Shown here piece after piece: positions 6,801 through 9,689 of a stretch of 9,689 bases of DNA (its first letter is position 1; every line of letters starts with the position of its first letter). A program made the position numbers and the translations under genes. The DNA lies in assembly GCA_030840415.1 (NCBI GenBank), contig JAVEEO010000014.1, forward strand, positions 1-9,689, written 5' to 3'. This DNA comes from Pseudonocardiales bacterium (GTDB lineage: Bacteria; Actinomycetota; Actinomycetes; Mycobacteriales; Jatrophihabitantaceae). Below the pieces are notes generated by a model. That model saw nothing but the letters and a program-made list of their open reading frames with translations. It was not told the DNA's origin and did no database searches.

Positions 6801-9689
6801 ATGCTCAACGCCGTCATCGCACTCAGCGTCAAGTTCCGAATCCTGGTCGTCGGGGCCACCGTGGTGCTGCTCGCCGTCGCGATTCCGCAGTTGCGCACGG
6901 CCGCGGTCGACGAGTACCCGGAATTCGCACCGCCCCAGGTCGAGGTGCAGGCCGAGGCCCTGGGACTCTCGGCTGCCGAGGTGGAGCAGCTGATCACCGT
7001 TCCGCTGGAACAGGATCTGCTCAACGGAGTGCCGTGGCTGGAACAGATCCGGTCGGAGTCGGTGCCGGGCCTGTCCACGATCGACCTGACCTTCAATTCC
7101 GGCACCGATCTGCTCGAGGCACGCCAGATGGTCCAGGAGCACCTGACCCAGGCGCACGCCCTGCCCCAGGTGGGCACCCCGCCGGTGATGATCCAGCCGA
7201 CCTCCTCGACCGGCCGGGTCCTGATGGTCGCGCTGCGTGCCGACCAGTTGTCCTTGGTGGACCTGTCGATCCTGGCCCGGTGGAAGGTCAAGCCGAGACT
7301 GGAAGGACTTCCCGGGGTGGCCAACGTCGCCATCTGGGGGCAGCGCGACCGGCAACTGCAGGTCCAGGTCGATCCCACCAAACTGCGGGCCAATGGGGTG
7401 AGTCTCAACCAGGTGGTCAGCACCACCGGCAACGCGCTGTGGGTGTCCCCGCTGACCTTCGTCGAAGCCTCGACCCCTGGCACCGGCGGTTTCGTCGACA
7501 CCACCAACCAGCGGTTCGGAATCCAGCACGTCACCCCGATCACCACGGCCGAGGGGCTGTCCGCGGTAACCGTCGAGGACACCACCGGCCGCACCCTGCG
7601 GCTCGGCCAGGTGGCCGACGTGGTCGAGGACCACCAGCCGCTGATCGGTGACGCGGTGCTGGACGGCTCGCCCGGGCTGATGCTGGTCATCCAGAAGTTC
7701 CCCGGTGCCAACACCCGCGAGGTCACGGCTGCCGTCGAGCAAGCCCTGGACGAGATGAAGCCCGGGTTGTCCGGAGTCACCATGGACACCACGGTCTACC
7801 GGCCGGCGAGCTACCTCGACGACGCGCTGCACAACCTCGCCGTCCGCGGCCTGGTCGGGCTGCTGCTGGTGATCCTTCTGCTCGTGGGCTTCCTGCTGTC
7901 CTGGCGTGCCGCCGTGGTGGCCCTGGCCTCGATGCTGACCTCGGTGCTCGCCGCGGCCTACCTGCTCCAACTGCGGGCAACGACCTTCAACGTCCTGGTG
8001 CTGGCCGGCCTGCTCGCCGCCTCTGCGGTGGTGGTGGCCGACAGCATCGCCGACGTCTACGCCCTGCGCCGGCGGCCGGCCGCGGCCCGGGCCTCGACCG
8101 TGCCCAGCAACGGCCACCCGGTCGACGGCCATTCCGGGGTCAACGGGCATTCCGCGGTCGACGGCCACACCGCGGTCGACGGGCATTCCGGGGTCGACGG
8201 GCTGGGGCCGGCCACGGCGAGCCGAACGGTGCGCGCCCCGCTGGTGTATGCGGCCCTGATCATGCTGCTGCTGCCGGTGCCCGCGCTGCTGGTGGGCGGG
8301 GTGCCGGGCCGGCTGATCCGTCCGGCCGTGCTGTCCTATGAGCTGGCGATTGCCGTCTCGATGGTGGTCGCCCTGCTGCTGACCCCGGCGCTGGCCTCCT
8401 ACCTGCTGGTGCGCGAGCGCCCGCGGCGGAGCCCGCTGGCAGGCCTGGCCGAGCGCGCCTTCGACACCGGCCTGCCGCGGTTGCTGCGTCGGCCACGAGC
8501 GCTGCTGGCCACCGCGGCGGTGCTGGTGCTGGCAAGCCTGGCAGTGCTGCCGCAGCTCTACCGCGACCGCGCGATGCTGCCCACCCTGCACGACCGGGAA
8601 CTGACCGTGCACCTGCAGACGGCGGCCGGCACCTCGCTGCCGGAGATGACCCGACTGACCGGCCGGGTCGGCGCCGAGTTGCGCACGGTGCCCGGGGTGA
8701 GCGACGTCGGTGCGCATGTCGGGCGGGCGCTGATGGGCGACCAGGCGGTGAACGTCGACTCCGCGGAGCTCTGGATCGGCGTGCGCAGCACCGCCGACTA
8801 CGGCAGCACCGTCGAGAAGGTGCGCCGGGTCGCGCAGGGCTACCCCGGCGTCCAGGCCCGGGTCTCGACCTACCCCGCCGACCGGCTGTCGGCCGCCCGG
8901 GTCGGGACGAGCGCTCCGCTGCTGGTGCGGGTGTACGGCCAGGACCTCGACCAGCTGGCGAACACCGCCGAACAGGTACGCCGGATGCTGACCGGCGTCC
9001 GGGGCGTGGACCGGCCGGTCACCCAGCAGCAGTGGCACGAGCCGTCGTTGCAGATCCAGGTCAAACTCGCCGCGGCCGAGCGCTACGCAATCACTCCCGG
9101 CGATGTCCGGCGGGCCTCGGCGACCCTGTTCGCCGGCCTGCCGGTCGGCAGCCTCTACGAGGACCAGAAGATCTTCGACGTCGTGGTGTGGGGCGTTCCC
9201 GAGGCGCGTCGCCGCCCGGCGGACGTGGCGAACCTGCTGATCGACACGGCCAAGGGGCCGGTCCGGCTCGGTGAGGTGGCCGATGTCAAGATGGCGGCGG
9301 CGCCGACCGAGATACATAACGACAACAAATTCCGCAGCCAGGACGTGACTGCCGGGGTCAGCGGCCGGCCGGTCGGGGACGTGCTGCGCGAGGTCCGGAC
9401 GCGGCTGGCCGGCCTGCCGATGCCCCTGGAATCGCACGCCGAGGCCTTCAGCGGCGCCACCGTCCAGGCCGCGCAGCAGACCCGGGTGGCGCTGGCGGCG
9501 GTGGCGGTTGCGGTGGCGATCCTGTTGCTGCTGCAGGCAGCTTTCGGCAGTTGGCGACTGGCCGCGCTGCTGCTGGTCGCGGCGCCGTTCGGAGCGGCCG
9601 GCGGCGTGCTGGCCGCACTGCCGGTCGGCGGGGTCCGGTCGGCGGCCGGGCTGCTGGGCCTGCTCACGGTGCTCGGCGTGGTGCTGCAC
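6801..9689 (+). CDS. RND-family efflux permease, CzcA/AcrB-like (3' partial)
   Basis: Proton-driven resistance-nodulation-division exporter; 963 codons without a stop are visible, and the usual length (about 1030-1050) implies some 80 residues lie beyond the edge. The start ATG 6801 has GGGGGG 10 nt upstream. Layout: TM1 14-29; first porter domain about 35-343 (EYPEFAPPQVEVQ, ARQMVQEHLTQA and LPGVANVAIWGQ are family blocks); TM2 347-367, TM3 372-390, TM4 396-420; expanded cytoplasmic loop 422-478; TM5 481-499, TM6 510-534; amphipathic helix 545-565; TM7 566-585; second porter domain about 586-890; TM8 896-914, TM9 919-941, TM10 from 945. The TM4 relay reads VVVADSIADVYA (410-421) where relatives read VVVDDAI-DVEN, so only Asp414 of the pair remains. 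No membrane-fusion partner gene is visible. Substrate (drug, lipid or metal) unknown. It is divergent from the two-component operon. Confidence 0.9.
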   Translation, partial: MLNAVIALSVKFRILVVGATVVLLAVAIPQLRTAAVDEYPEFAPPQVEVQAEALGLSAAEVEQLITVPLEQDLLNGVPWLEQIRSESVPGLSTIDLTFNSGTDLLEARQMVQEHLTQAHALPQVGTPPVMIQPTSSTGRVLMVALRADQLSLVDLSILARWKVKPRLEGLPGVANVAIWGQRDRQLQVQVDPTKLRANGVSLNQVVSTTGNALWVSPLTFVEASTPGTGGFVDTTNQRFGIQHVTPITTAEGLSAVTVEDTTGRTLRLGQVADVVEDHQPLIGDAVLDGSPGLMLVIQKFPGANTREVTAAVEQALDEMKPGLSGVTMDTTVYRPASYLDDALHNLAVRGLVGLLLVILLLVGFLLSWRAAVVALASMLTSVLAAAYLLQLRATTFNVLVLAGLLAASAVVVADSIADVYALRRRPAAARASTVPSNGHPVDGHSGVNGHSAVDGHTAVDGHSGVDGLGPATASRTVRAPLVYAALIMLLLPVPALLVGGVPGRLIRPAVLSYELAIAVSMVVALLLTPALASYLLVRERPRRSPLAGLAERAFDTGLPRLLRRPRALLATAAVLVLASLAVLPQLYRDRAMLPTLHDRELTVHLQTAAGTSLPEMTRLTGRVGAELRTVPGVSDVGAHVGRALMGDQAVNVDSAELWIGVRSTADYGSTVEKVRRVAQGYPGVQARVSTYPADRLSAARVGTSAPLLVRVYGQDLDQLANTAEQVRRMLTGVRGVDRPVTQQQWHEPSLQIQVKLAAAERYAITPGDVRRASATLFAGLPVGSLYEDQKIFDVVVWGVPEARRRPADVANLLIDTAKGPVRLGEVADVKMAAAPTEIHNDNKFRSQDVTAGVSGRPVGDVLREVRTRLAGLPMPLESHAEAFSGATVQAAQQTRVALAAVAVAVAILLLLQAAFGSWRLAALLLVAAPFGAAGGVLAALPVGGVRSAAGLLGLLTVLGVVLH
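8121..8201 (+). repeat. 18-bp tandem repeat encoding a His-containing hexapeptide in the RND gene
   Basis: Four and a half units of 18 bp (consensus GTCGACGGSCATTCCGSG) lie at 8121-8138, 8139-8156, 8157-8174, 8175-8192 and 8193-8201, with a more diverged unit at 8103-8120. They encode VDGHSG, VNGHSA, VDGHTA, VDGHSG and VDG, with histidines at residues 439, 444, 450, 456 and 462. The array lies in the cytoplasmic loop between TM4 and TM5, which in relatives is about 35 residues shorter. Confidence 0.92.

Noticed and set aside
6594..9689. A stop-free minus-strand frame of about 1031 codons opposite the RND gene
   Set aside because: Its translation is low-complexity (Gln/Arg/His/Gly-rich), matches no family, and is the mirror of GC-biased third positions in the real plus-strand gene, whose translation is clearly an RND permease.

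Overview
This window is high-GC DNA from an actinobacterium. GC is strongly preferred at third codon positions. The first gene is very like the mycobacterial GH15 trehalase (Rv2402 type), and the other families (PAP2_3-type membrane phosphatase/transferase, HisKA_3/NarL two-component pair, Ser/Thr-Pro-rich lipoprotein, CzcA-like RND permease) are common in Actinomycetia. The sequence alone does not fix genus or species. No tRNA, rRNA, CRISPR array, insertion sequence or phage gene was seen.

Layout: (1) Positions 1-1815, plus strand: a GH15 trehalase/glucoamylase-like enzyme, cut at its 5' end by the window edge. (2) About 1924-2874, plus strand: a multi-pass PAP2-family protein with an N-terminal Gly/Ala repeat. 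(3) 2749-6470, minus strand, read in the order histidine kinase -> NarL-type response regulator -> lipoprotein -> zinc alcohol dehydrogenase. The kinase and regulator are close enough (16 bp) to be one operon. The lipoprotein has its own promoter candidate and ribosome binding site. The dehydrogenase follows it by 31 bp, across a 13-bp inverted repeat. The dehydrogenase and PAP2 genes converge and overlap by 126 bp. (4) 6471-6800: a 330-bp divergent regulatory gap with a terminator-like hairpin in the presumed leader of the next gene. (5) 6801-9689, plus strand: an RND-family permease of 963 visible codons, running off the right edge.

How it may fit together: a membrane-bound HisKA_3 kinase and its NarL/LuxR regulator are transcribed divergently from an RND exporter, with a small secreted lipoprotein just downstream of the regulator. 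That is a plausible envelope-stress or efflux module, inferred from position only. The trehalase, PAP2 and dehydrogenase genes show no clear functional link to it.

The most unusual features are in the RND gene. Its TM4 proton-relay motif keeps only one of the usual two aspartates and lacks the following Glu-Asn. The short cytoplasmic loop after TM4 is expanded by an 18-bp tandem repeat encoding a His-containing hexapeptide. Two other 18-bp-period tandem repeats occur in the window, one in the PAP2 gene and one between the regulator and the lipoprotein.
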